Below are positions 1 through 5,433 of a stretch of DNA of 5,433 nt, one piece after another; the first letter of the stretch is position 1; the number at the start of each line of letters is the position of its first letter. The position numbers and the translations under genes were made by a program. Source of the DNA: an uncultured Collinsella sp. (GTDB lineage Bacteria; Actinomycetota; Coriobacteriia; Coriobacteriales; Coriobacteriaceae); contig CALFGH010000137.1 of NCBI GenBank assembly GCA_937958315.1, positions 1 through 5,433 of the forward strand, given 5' to 3'. The notes under the pieces are model-generated. The model searched no databases. It had not been told where the DNA came from and worked only from the letters and a program-made list of their open reading frames with translations.

Positions 1-1
1 C

Positions 2-742
2 CACTGCACCCGTCTGGCAGGCCAGAAGGCCGACAACTGGCAGCTGCGCCACATGCCGAAGGTGCTGGACCTGCCGTTCCGCGTTTTGCCTCCCGCCGAC
101 GTTTCGCAGGATGAGCTGCTGGCGGCTATCGAGGGCATCAATGCTGACCCTGCTGTTCATGGCTGCCTGATGTTTCGCCCGCTGCCCGCCGGCCTTGACG
201 AGGATGCCGTTGCCGCGGCGCTCGATCCCGCCAAGGATGTTGACTCCATGACGCCGGCCTCGCTGCTTACCACGCTTTCGGGTCGTGGCGAGGGCTTTGC
301 TCCTTGCACGGCCGAGGCCGTGCTGGCGTTGCTGGACCATTACGGTGTTGAGCTGGATGGGGCCAAGGTCGCGGTCGTCGGTCGGTCGCTCGTGATTGGC
401 CGTCCCGTTGCCGCCATGCTTACGGCTCGCAATGCCACGGTGACGATGTGCCATACGCATACGCGCGACTTGGCTGCCGAGTGCCGTGCGGCTGATATTG
501 TGGTTGCGGCCGTTGGACGCGCACGCACGATTGGCGCGGATGCGGTTCGCGGGGGCCAGACGATCATCGATGTGGGCATTAACTGGGACGAGGCCGCTGG
601 CAAGCTGGTCGGTGATGTCGATTTTGATGCTGCGGAACCGATCGTTGGCGCAATTACTCCGGTGCCGGGCGGCGTGGGGGCTGTGACCACCGCGATTCTC
701 GCCAAGCACGTGATCGAGGCGGCGGAGCGCGCATCGAAATAG
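2..742 (+). CDS. folD: Bifunctional methylenetetrahydrofolate dehydrogenase / methenyltetrahydrofolate cyclohydrolase FolD, 5'-truncated by the window edge
   Basis: FolD is a cytoplasmic enzyme that interconverts 5,10-methylene-, 5,10-methenyl- and 10-formyl-tetrahydrofolate using NAD(P), supplying C1 units for purines and formyl-Met. The frame is open from base 2, before the first ATG at 53, so the gene begins upstream. The 246 visible residues compare with about 280-300 for the family, so some 40-50 N-terminal residues are missing. Numbering from base 2, visible family motifs are FRPLPAGLD (58-66), KDVD (78-81), the Rossmann dinucleotide-binding segment VVGRSLVIGRP (125-135), CHTHT (150-154), DVGIN (190-194) and the C-terminal TPVPGGVGAVTT (219-230). 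The FRPLP form is familiar from clostridial-type FolD, where Escherichia coli has QLPLP. The catalytic Tyr/Lys motif expected near residues 13-20 is not in its usual form (see findings). The family assignment is very secure. Confidence 0.95.
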   Translation, partial: HCTRLAGQKADNWQLRHMPKVLDLPFRVLPPADVSQDELLAAIEGINADPAVHGCLMFRPLPAGLDEDAVAAALDPAKDVDSMTPASLLTTLSGRGEGFAPCTAEAVLALLDHYGVELDGAKVAVVGRSLVIGRPVAAMLTARNATVTMCHTHTRDLAAECRAADIVVAAVGRARTIGADAVRGGQTIIDVGINWDEAAGKLVGDVDFDAAEPIVGAITPVPGGVGAVTTAILAKHVIEAAERASK

Positions 743-830
743 TCGTTTTTGACCACAGGGGTTGCCGGTGCGGCTGTTTCGCCCTTTTTGCGCCGAAGCG
801 ATACACTGTTGCCATTTAATTTCTTCGCTC

Positions 831-837
831 AAGGAGG
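831..837 (+). promoter_or_regulatory. Shine-Dalgarno site of pepD, decides the start codon
   Basis: AAGGAGG is a perfect anti-16S complement. It directly abuts the ATG at 838, leaving no spacer, but lies 6 bases before the ATG at 844. This makes 844 the real start. It also gives the N-terminus MPCTTIL, with the nucleophilic cysteine at residue 3, as is usual in this family. Confidence 0.85.
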
Positions 838-843
838 ATGCGC

Positions 844-2367
844 ATGCCGTGCACAACGATTTTGGTTGGTAAGAACGCGAGCTACGACGGGTCGACGCTG
901 GTTGCCCGCAATGAGGACTCGTCCAACGGGGTGTTTGAGCCCAAGCGCATGCGTGTTGTGCACCCCGACGAGCAGCCGCGTGTCTACACAAGCGTCTTGA
1001 GCCACCTGACCGTTGAACTGCCCGACAATCCCATGCGTTACACAAGCGTCCCCGACGTTGTCCCGGGTCATGGCGTTTGGGCCGAGGCCGGCTTCAACGA
1101 GCTCAACGTTGGCATGTCCGCGACCGAGACGCTCACCACCAACGAGCGCGTCCGCGGCGCCGATCCGCTCGTGGACTACGTGCCCGCCAAGGGCAACGAG
1201 GGCGAGGACGGCTATGTTCCGGCGCAGCCCGGCGGTCTGGGCGAGGAGGACATGGTGACCCTGGTGCTGCCGTATGCCAAGTCCGCTCGCGACGGTGTGC
1301 GCATCCTGGGCGACCTGCTCGAACGCTACGGCACCTACGAGAACAACGGCATCGCCTTTAGTGATGTTGACGAGATCTGGTGGCTCGAGACCATCGGCGG
1401 CCACCACTGGATCGCCAAGCGCGTGCCCGATGATGCCTACGTGACCATGCCCAACCAGCTGGGTATCGATAGCTTTGACCTGGACGACGCCGAGGGCGCC
1501 CAGGTCGACCACATGTGCTCCGCCGACCTGCGCTCCTGGATGGCCGAGTGGCATCTGGATCTGACGCTGGGCGTTAAGGGCGATGGTCCCGCTGCGGTCT
1601 TTAACCCGCGCGAGGCCTTTGGCTCGCACAGCGACAGCGACCACGTCTACAACACGCCGCGCGCCTGGTACATGCAGCGCTGCCTCAACCCCAGCGATGT
1701 GTGGGACGGTCCCGACGCCGACTACACGCCCGAGAGCGACGACATCCCCTGGAGCCGCGTGCCCGAGCGCAAGGTGACCATCGAGGACATCAAGTACGTG
1801 CTTTCGAGCCACTACCAGGGCACAGAGTACGACTGCTACGGCAGCAAGGGCACGCCCGCCACGCGCGGCGCCTATCGTCCCATCGGCATCAACCGCAACA
1901 GCCAGCTTGCCGTGCTGCAGCTGCGCCCCTATGCGCAGCCGGCGTATCGCGCCGTGCAGTGGATGGCGTTTGGCTCCAACTCGTTTAACGCGCTCGTGCC
2001 GCTGTACGCCAATGTCGAGACCATGCCCGAGTACTATGCCGACACGCAGGCTCGCGTGACGTCCGAGAATTTCTATTGGGCAAATCGCCTGATCGGTGCC
2101 TTGGCCGATGTTCGCTTCCATGAGTGCGGTCGCGCGGTCGAGGATTATCAGGAGAAAGTTGGCGGCATGGGCCACAAGCAGATCCACGACGTCGATGCCG
2201 CCGTGGCCGCGCTGCCCGAGGCCGAGGTGTCTGCCGAGCTCGCCCGCGCCAACGAGGCCTTTGCCGAGCTCGTGCGCGTGGAGACCGATGCCCTGTTGGG
2301 CAAGGTGCTCTACACCACGAGCTGTGCCATGAAGAACTCCTTCGCGATGAATGACAACGTAAGGTAA
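844..2367 (+). CDS. pepD: C69 family dipeptidase (PepD-like Ntn hydrolase)
   Basis: The product is a 507-residue cysteine dipeptidase of peptidase family C69. These cytoplasmic enzymes, of the N-terminal nucleophile hydrolase fold, split broad-specificity dipeptides in the last step of peptide use. The start MPCTTILVGK followed by DGSTLVARNED (residues 15-25) is the family signature. Cys3 is the expected nucleophile, exposed after removal of the first residues. Other typical blocks are LPDNPMRYTSVP (59-70), EAGFNELNVGMSATET (81-96), DEIWWLETIGGHHW (176-189) and FGSNSFNALVPLY (376-388). Length is normal for the family, and there is no signal peptide or membrane segment. The ATG at 838 is rejected because it abuts the Shine-Dalgarno site. 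The 101-base gap from folD, the strong ribosome binding site and the hairpin downstream suggest a separate transcription unit. I found no convincing -35/-10 pair; TACACT (802-807) and TTTAAT (815-820) are possible -10 elements. Confidence 0.93.
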   Translation: MPCTTILVGKNASYDGSTLVARNEDSSNGVFEPKRMRVVHPDEQPRVYTSVLSHLTVELPDNPMRYTSVPDVVPGHGVWAEAGFNELNVGMSATETLTTNERVRGADPLVDYVPAKGNEGEDGYVPAQPGGLGEEDMVTLVLPYAKSARDGVRILGDLLERYGTYENNGIAFSDVDEIWWLETIGGHHWIAKRVPDDAYVTMPNQLGIDSFDLDDAEGAQVDHMCSADLRSWMAEWHLDLTLGVKGDGPAAVFNPREAFGSHSDSDHVYNTPRAWYMQRCLNPSDVWDGPDADYTPESDDIPWSRVPERKVTIEDIKYVLSSHYQGTEYDCYGSKGTPATRGAYRPIGINRNSQLAVLQLRPYAQPAYRAVQWMAFGSNSFNALVPLYANVETMPEYYADTQARVTSENFYWANRLIGALADVRFHECGRAVEDYQEKVGGMGHKQIHDVDAAVAALPEAEVSAELARANEAFAELVRVETDALLGKVLYTTSCAMKNSFAMNDNVR

Positions 2368-2385
2368 AGACGGCCTTGCGGCGAA

Positions 2386-2430
2386 CGAGCGGGACAAACG
2401 CCGTCAAAGGCTTCGCCCCGCTCGATTTCT
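2386..2430 (+). terminator. Probable terminator hairpin after pepD
   Basis: A perfect 8-bp stem, CGAGCGGG (2386-2393) with CCCGCTCG (2417-2424), encloses a 23-base loop. That loop can form a small GCC/GGC inner stem (2400-2402 with 2409-2411). It is followed by ATTTCTAT, a weak U-tract. The place, 18 bases after the pepD stop, suits termination. The poor T-run and long loop keep confidence moderate. Confidence 0.55.
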
Positions 2431-2450
2431 ATCCCGGGGATAAAACGATT

Positions 2451-2480
2451 TTGTGTCGTTCACCCAATCTTGGGTACAAG
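2451..2480 (+). promoter_or_regulatory. Candidate promoter of the phasin-like/aarF operon
   Basis: TTGTGT (2451-2456, 3 of 6 to the -35 consensus) lies 18 bases before TACAAG (2475-2480, 4 of 6 to the -10 consensus). This would start transcription near 2487, about 30 bases before the start codon at 2516. The position, between a terminator-like hairpin and an operon, supports a promoter here. The exact boxes are weak matches. Confidence 0.35.
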
Positions 2481-2481
2481 A
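2462..2481 (+). repeat. Two overlapping inverted repeats in the promoter region (possible operator)
   Basis: ACCCAA-TC-TTGGGT (2462-2475) is a perfect 6-bp dyad with a 2-base centre. It overlaps a second dyad, TCTTG-GGTA-CAAGA (2468-2481). Both sit over the spacer and -10 area of the candidate promoter, where a dimeric repressor commonly binds. No known regulator is recognised from these half-sites, and no T-run follows to suggest a terminator. Confidence 0.4.
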
Positions 2482-2505
2482 AGGCCAATGCAGTTGTTCA
2501 TGATT

Positions 2506-2509
2506 GGAG
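2506..2509 (+). promoter_or_regulatory. Shine-Dalgarno site of the phasin-like gene
   Basis: GGAG lies 6 bases before the ATG at 2516 and 12 before the ATG at 2522, favouring 2516. A possible TTG start at 2504 would overlap this site and is therefore unlikely. Confidence 0.65.
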
Positions 2510-2515
2510 CCAACC

Positions 2516-2932
2516 ATGGTTATGAAATTCGATCAGCTTGTTAACGGTGCCATCAACGTGGGCTTCGGCGCCGCCGCCGTTGCCGTCGAGGGCGGCAAGA
2601 AGGTCCTCGACGACCTCAATACCAAGGGCGAGCAGGTCCGCAAGGACGCCGGCACCCCCGATATCGCCCGCAGCGTGTCCGACATGTTCGAGCAGGCCGG
2701 CGGCACCATCTCCGACCTCACCGAGCGCCTGGGCATGCAGGGTGAGACTGCGGCACAGCGCGTGCTTGACGAGCTCATCCTGGCCCGCGTCCGCGTAATG
2801 ACCGCCCCCGAGCGCACGGCCTTTTTGGCCCATGTGCGCGACATCGTCGATTCGGTCGAGGACAACGTGACCTCGGTGCCCGTCGAGTCCGTTGAGCCCG
2901 ACGATGCAGAGGACACCGAAGAGGCCGAGTAG
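2516..2932 (+). CDS. Phasin-like small helical protein
   Basis: The product has 138 residues with no signal peptide. Residues 4-32 form a small-residue-rich, weakly hydrophobic segment (GAINVGFGAAAVAVEGGKKV) running into a Lys/Asp/Glu-rich helix (28-45). A second helical region follows (about 50-115), and residues 116-138 are a strongly acidic tail ending EDTEEAE. This pattern resembles small phasin-family or polyhydroxyalkanoate granule-associated-like proteins, which are amphipathic helical proteins that coat lipid or polymer surfaces. From general knowledge, such proteins are often encoded beside AarF/UbiB kinases in Gram-positive bacteria, as here with an 8-base gap. No polymer synthase is visible, so a true granule role is not supported. 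A membrane- or lipid-associated partner of the kinase is an inference. Name it phasin-like or hypothetical. Confidence 0.7.
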   Translation: MVMKFDQLVNGAINVGFGAAAVAVEGGKKVLDDLNTKGEQVRKDAGTPDIARSVSDMFEQAGGTISDLTERLGMQGETAAQRVLDELILARVRVMTAPERTAFLAHVRDIVDSVEDNVTSVPVESVEPDDAEDTEEAE

Positions 2933-2940
2933 CAGCGCAG

Positions 2941-4704
2941 ATGGCAGATTCCACCACCGATTACAACAATCTAGATCCCTTGGGTGACGAGGCGGCGGTT
3001 GTCGATGAGGTCGATGCCGCCGTCTCGGGCGCTCGCAAGAAGCCGCGTGCTGTCGATATGGTTCCCGAAGAGCCCGATGCGATGGCGCCGGACGAGGAAT
3101 ACCAGCTCACGCCGGCGGGCCGCCGTGAGCGCATTGGGCAAATCGTTCGCCTGGTCAAAAAGTACCGCGTATGGGATAACCTCACGCCGGTGCGCCTGCG
3201 TCGTCTGCTCGAAGAACTCGGCCCCATGTTCGTCAAGATGGGGCAGATTCTGGCTAACCGCTCCGAGATTTTGCCGCAGCGGTTTTGCGACGAGCTGCGC
3301 CGTCTGCGCTCCGACGTAGAGCCGGTGCCGTATGAGGTAGTGCTCCGCTGTTTGGAAGAGGAGTACGGCCAGCGCCTGGGGCAGATGTTCGACGCGATCG
3401 ACCCCAACCCGCTCGGAAGCGCGTCGCTCGCGCAGGTACACCGTGCCCGTCTGGTGACAGGCGAGGACGTGGCCGTTAAGGTGCAGCGCCCCGGTGCGCA
3501 GCAGGTGATGGCGCAGGACATCGACATCATCCGTTCGGTGGTGCGCATCGTTTCCAAGTTCGTCAACACCGATCAGTTTGTTGACCTGCACGGTGTGGTC
3601 GAAGAGCTGTGGACCTCATTTCGCGAGGAGACCAACTTTTTGGCCGAGGCCAAAAACCTCAACGATTTCTATGACTTCCACAAAAGCGTGCACGGCGTTT
3701 CGTGTCCCAAATCCTACCTGGACCTTTGCACCGAACACGTCGTGGTCATGGACTACATCGACGGCATCTCCATTGCCGATCCCGAGCGCCTGGTGGCCGA
3801 GGGCTATGACCTGGAAAAGATCGGCTCGGCGATCGTCGAGGACTATTCGACGCAGGTGCTCGACGATGGCTTTTTCCATGCCGACCCGCATGCGGGAAAC
3901 ATCATCCTCAAGGACGGCATCGTTTACTTTATTGACCTGGGCATGGTCGGGCGCATGTCGAGCCACGACCGCGGTATCGTCAAGGACATGATCTTTGCCG
4001 TGGCCGAGGGCGACGTGCCCAAGCTCAAGGATTCGCTCATGCGCTTTGCCGTGACGCGCGGCGATTCGGCCGAGCTCGACCATTCGGCCTTTTTGTCCGA
4101 CTTGGACTTTATCGTGGCTGACTTTGCGGGCCTTGACCTGAAGGATCTGGATATCGGCGAGTTTTTGACCTCGCTGTTAAACCTCGCGCGTAAGAATGAC
4201 GTTGAGCTGCCGAGCGTGGTGACGATGTTCGCGCGTGGCATGGTGACGCTCGAGGGTTTGCTGACCGAGTATATGCCCAACGTCAACATGATCCAGATCA
4301 TCCAGACGCATATCAAAAACGAGAAGAGTACCTACGCACGCATGCGCGACATGAGTCGCGATTTCGCGGCGAGTAGCTACCGAGCGGCAAAGGGTTCGCT
4401 CGAAGCGGCTGAGTATCTGGGCCTGGCGTCGCGAATGCTCACGCGCGGTCAGCTCAAGCTGAACTTGCAGCTCATGAGTAGCGACAAGGCGCTGCGTCAG
4501 ATAGGCGGCATCGTCGACCGCATGTCAATGGCCATTGTCATCGCCGGTCTGTTTATCGGTTCCTCGGTGGTCTACTATGCGCGCATCGAGCCTGTTGTGC
4601 TCGGTATTCCGATCATCGGCTTTGTTGGCTATGTGAGCGCGCTGGTTTTGGCGCTCATGCTGGGCCGCAATATCTGGCGCAACAGTCACGGCGGCAAGCA
4701 CTAG
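2941..4704 (+). CDS. aarF: AarF/ABC1/UbiB-family atypical protein kinase-like membrane protein
   Basis: The product has 587 residues of the ABC1/UbiB (ADCK-like) family, whose members have a protein-kinase-like fold and support isoprenoid-quinone or other lipid metabolism at the membrane, often as ATPases. Residues 1-55 are acidic and probably disordered. Family landmarks are KMGQ (99-102, the KxGQ motif), PLGSASLAQVH (157-167, in place of the glycine-rich loop), VAVK (177-180, ATP-site Lys180), HADPHAGN (313-320, with Asp315 and Asn320) and IDLG (331-334, metal-binding Asp332). Two C-terminal hydrophobic segments (about 528-547 and 552-575) form a membrane hairpin. The position expected to read ExD reads ETN (230-232). 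The start has no good Shine-Dalgarno site. It lies 8 bases after the preceding stop, suggesting translational coupling. The lipid substrate cannot be deduced; menaquinone-related work is one possibility. Confidence 0.93.
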   Translation: MADSTTDYNNLDPLGDEAAVVDEVDAAVSGARKKPRAVDMVPEEPDAMAPDEEYQLTPAGRRERIGQIVRLVKKYRVWDNLTPVRLRRLLEELGPMFVKMGQILANRSEILPQRFCDELRRLRSDVEPVPYEVVLRCLEEEYGQRLGQMFDAIDPNPLGSASLAQVHRARLVTGEDVAVKVQRPGAQQVMAQDIDIIRSVVRIVSKFVNTDQFVDLHGVVEELWTSFREETNFLAEAKNLNDFYDFHKSVHGVSCPKSYLDLCTEHVVVMDYIDGISIADPERLVAEGYDLEKIGSAIVEDYSTQVLDDGFFHADPHAGNIILKDGIVYFIDLGMVGRMSSHDRGIVKDMIFAVAEGDVPKLKDSLMRFAVTRGDSAELDHSAFLSDLDFIVADFAGLDLKDLDIGEFLTSLLNLARKNDVELPSVVTMFARGMVTLEGLLTEYMPNVNMIQIIQTHIKNEKSTYARMRDMSRDFAASSYRAAKGSLEAAEYLGLASRMLTRGQLKLNLQLMSSDKALRQIGGIVDRMSMAIVIAGLFIGSSVVYYARIEPVVLGIPIIGFVGYVSALVLALMLGRNIWRNSHGGKH

Positions 4705-4782
4705 CGTAGCTGCACGGTGTCTTGTCCCACGGCGCCCTTCCATACCCAACTCTTTCCTATCGCAAACAATAGCTTTTACCTT

Positions 4783-4810
4783 GGGCTTCGCCTGCGTACG
4801 GGGCCCTTTT
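4783..4810 (+). terminator. Intrinsic terminator after aarF
   Basis: GGGCTTCG (4783-4790) pairs along its whole length with CGGGGCCC (4799-4806). This is 8 bp including two G-U pairs, with an 8-base loop (4791-4798), and TTTT (4807-4810) follows at once. It lies about 80 bases after the aarF stop and ends the phasin-like/aarF operon. Its T-run touches the next candidate promoter. Confidence 0.75.
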
Positions 4811-4837
4811 GCGTGATACCATACTGACAGTAATAAT
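4809..4837 (+). promoter_or_regulatory. Candidate promoter for the riboswitch transcript
   Basis: TTGCGT (4809-4814, 3 of 6 to the -35 consensus) is followed after exactly 17 bases by AATAAT (4832-4837, 5 of 6 to TATAAT). Transcription would begin near 4844-4846, just before the first riboswitch hairpin. The spacing and the agreement with the RNA start support it. Confidence 0.5.
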
Positions 4838-4850
4838 CAATGGCCTAGAT

Positions 4851-5030
4851 GGTGGTGCGGAGACGCACGAATGCGCGGTTTTCCTGCGCGTTTGGGAGAA
4901 TCGGGGTGCAAGTCCCCGGCTGTACCAGTAACCGTAATTCCTCTTGGCCCGGGATGGTCGCGTCGCAGATCGAACGGCGTGCCCGGGTCGGTAAGGTTAA
5001 GTCGGATCGCCTCCCATCTTGCACGCGGCC
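4851..5030 (+). ncRNA. Cobalamin (B12) riboswitch
   Basis: This is a cis-acting RNA that binds a cobalamin and usually lowers downstream expression when B12 is plentiful. Seen in order: a 5-bp hairpin with a GNRA-type GAGA loop (4855-4868); a hairpin pairing AATGCGC (4870-4876) with GCGCGTT (4886-4892); GGGAGAATC (4894-4902); stem CGGGG/CCCCG (4902-4906, 4914-4918) with loop TGCAAGT; and the conserved GCTGTACCAGTAACCGTAA (4919-4937). A long peripheral arm follows (CCCGGG 4948-4953 with 4982-4987, inner CGTCG/CGGCG at 4961-4965 and 4975-4979). Last is AGTCGGATCGCCTCCC (5000-5015), the 3' conserved block. GGGAG (4894-4898) pairs perfectly with CTCCC (5011-5015), closing the core. Outer limits are approximate. 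Confidence 0.87.
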
Positions 5031-5162
5031 GCGGCACATGCCGCCGGTACGCGTTGGGCTCTGGAGGGAAGGGGGACCCCGATGGGGGTACTCGAGCGCA
5101 ATGTGCGCGATGACGTGGGGCAGCCGCTGGGCAATGCTCCAAGTGCAGACAGTAGGAGACAA
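5031..5162 (+). promoter_or_regulatory. Riboswitch leader / presumed expression platform
   Basis: This 132-base stretch separates the aptamer from the start at 5163. It holds hairpins GCGGC-ACAT-GCCGC (5031-5044) and ACCCC-GATG-GGGGT (5076-5089), but no T-run, so there is no clear transcription terminator and control is more likely translational. CTCC (5137-5140) complements GGAG (5155-5158) of the ribosome binding site. CCTCC (5010-5014), part of the aptamer core, complements GGAGG (5063-5067). The switching mechanism is an inference. Confidence 0.4.
5154..5158 (+). promoter_or_regulatory. Shine-Dalgarno site of the secreted protein
   Basis: AGGAG lies 4 bases before the ATG at 5163 and 10 before a second in-frame ATG at 5169. 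It favours 5163. A competing, weaker site AAGGGGG (5069-5075) lies 6 bases before an in-frame ATG at 5082. Confidence 0.6.
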
Positions 5163-5433
5163 ATGGATATGTTTGAGGACGAGTGCCAGCGCGCCTCGTG
5201 GCGTCGTCATGGAGCGATTGCCCGTGGCGTAGCCAAGCGCGGTCTGGTGGCGTTCCTGGCTTTTGCCATGGCTTTTGGCACCACGCCGGCGCAACTTTGG
5301 GCCGAGGGTGCCGAGGGCATTGCCGAGGCCGTGACCCAGGCCACAACGCCGAGCGAGGGCGCGCAGGCCACGGACGGTGCTGCAGATACTACCGCGGCTG
5401 CTGCCGACGCAAACGATTCGGCTGCAGGTGGCT
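5163..5433 (+). CDS. Secreted or surface protein under cobalamin riboswitch control, N-terminal part only
   Basis: The frame is open to the window edge, giving 90 visible residues. Residues 1-26 are a long charged n-region with WRR (13-15) and AKR (24-26). A hydrophobic core, GLVAFLAFAMAFGTT, spans 27-41. A signal peptidase I site is likely near TPAQLWA, after Ala47. Residues 48-90 are an Ala/Thr/Asp/Glu/Gly-rich linker with no recognisable domain, as often found between the signal peptide and the folded domains of large Gram-positive surface proteins. The riboswitch upstream suggests a role in cobalamin or cobalt acquisition or in a B12-dependent process, but the functional domain lies outside the window. 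A cobalamin-binding surface protein (for example one with a DUF4430, transcobalamin-like domain) or a B12-regulated adhesin are both possible. The start could instead be ATG 5082, adding 27 residues. The AGG-AGA codons this would place at the ribosome binding site argue for 5163. Confidence 0.8.
   Translation, partial: MDMFEDECQRASWRRHGAIARGVAKRGLVAFLAFAMAFGTTPAQLWAEGAEGIAEAVTQATTPSEGAQATDGAADTTAAAADANDSAAGG

Noticed and set aside
764..779. Small hairpin GCCG-GTG-CGGC followed by TGTTT, as a folD terminator
   Set aside because: The stem is only 4 bp and the T-run is broken, too weak to call in GC-rich sequence.
829..2397. Open frame of 522 codons on the - strand, opposite pepD
   Set aside because: Long antisense frames are expected opposite GC-rich genes. 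The + strand protein is an unmistakable C69 peptidase, while the antisense translation is Gly/Val/Ala/His-rich with no recognised domain.
2504..2506. TTG as start of the phasin-like gene
   Set aside because: It overlaps the GGAG Shine-Dalgarno site that serves the ATG at 2516.
2971..4083. Several - strand open frames of 130-206 codons opposite aarF
   Set aside because: They lie within a confidently identified UbiB gene, have no ribosome binding context or recognisable family, and are explained by codon-position bias.
5031..5044. GCGGC-ACAT-GCCGC hairpin as a riboswitch-controlled terminator
   Set aside because: No T-run follows; the next bases are CGGTACGCG.
5174..5242. Twin-arginine (Tat) signal in the secreted protein, because of WRR
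   Set aside because: The residues after RR (HGAIA) do not match the Tat consensus and the hydrophobic core is more than ten residues away; an ordinary Sec signal peptide fits better.
4837..5346. Open frames on both strands across the riboswitch (up to 169 codons on -, 127 and 80 codons on +)
   Set aside because: The region is accounted for by the structured RNA and its leader. The translations are Arg/Pro/Ser-rich and resemble no protein.

Overview
The window is GC-rich (roughly 60% or more by eye). Its codon use, compact gene spacing and gene set fit a gut Coriobacteriia actinobacterium, most likely Collinsella or a close relative. That placement is recognition from protein sequence and style, not a database match. 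All supported genes are on the + strand. I see no rRNA, tRNA, CRISPR array, insertion sequence or sign of recent transfer.

Layout. Bases 2-742 hold the 3' part of folD (one-carbon folate metabolism), cut by the left edge. A short gap leads to pepD (844-2367), a family C69 cysteine dipeptidase with a strong ribosome binding site. A long-stemmed hairpin at about 2386-2424 closes that unit. A promoter-like region with two overlapping dyads (2462-2481) precedes a small phasin-like protein (2516-2932) and, 8 bases later, an AarF/UbiB-type atypical kinase with two C-terminal membrane helices (2941-4704). These two appear to form one operon.

Bases 4705-5162 hold no gene that I believe. They contain an intrinsic terminator (4783-4810), a candidate promoter (4809-4837), a cobalamin riboswitch (about 4851-5030) and a leader of about 130 bases. 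The leader feeds a secreted or surface protein that starts at 5163 (or in frame at 5082) and runs off the right edge.

How the genes relate. FolD and PepD are housekeeping functions (folate C1 units; terminal peptide breakdown) and look independent. The phasin-like/UbiB pair suggests a membrane- or lipid-associated function, but no substrate can be read from the sequence. The most interesting part is the right end: a B12-sensing RNA placed in front of an exported protein rather than a B12 biosynthesis gene, suggesting a surface protein made when cobalamin is scarce.
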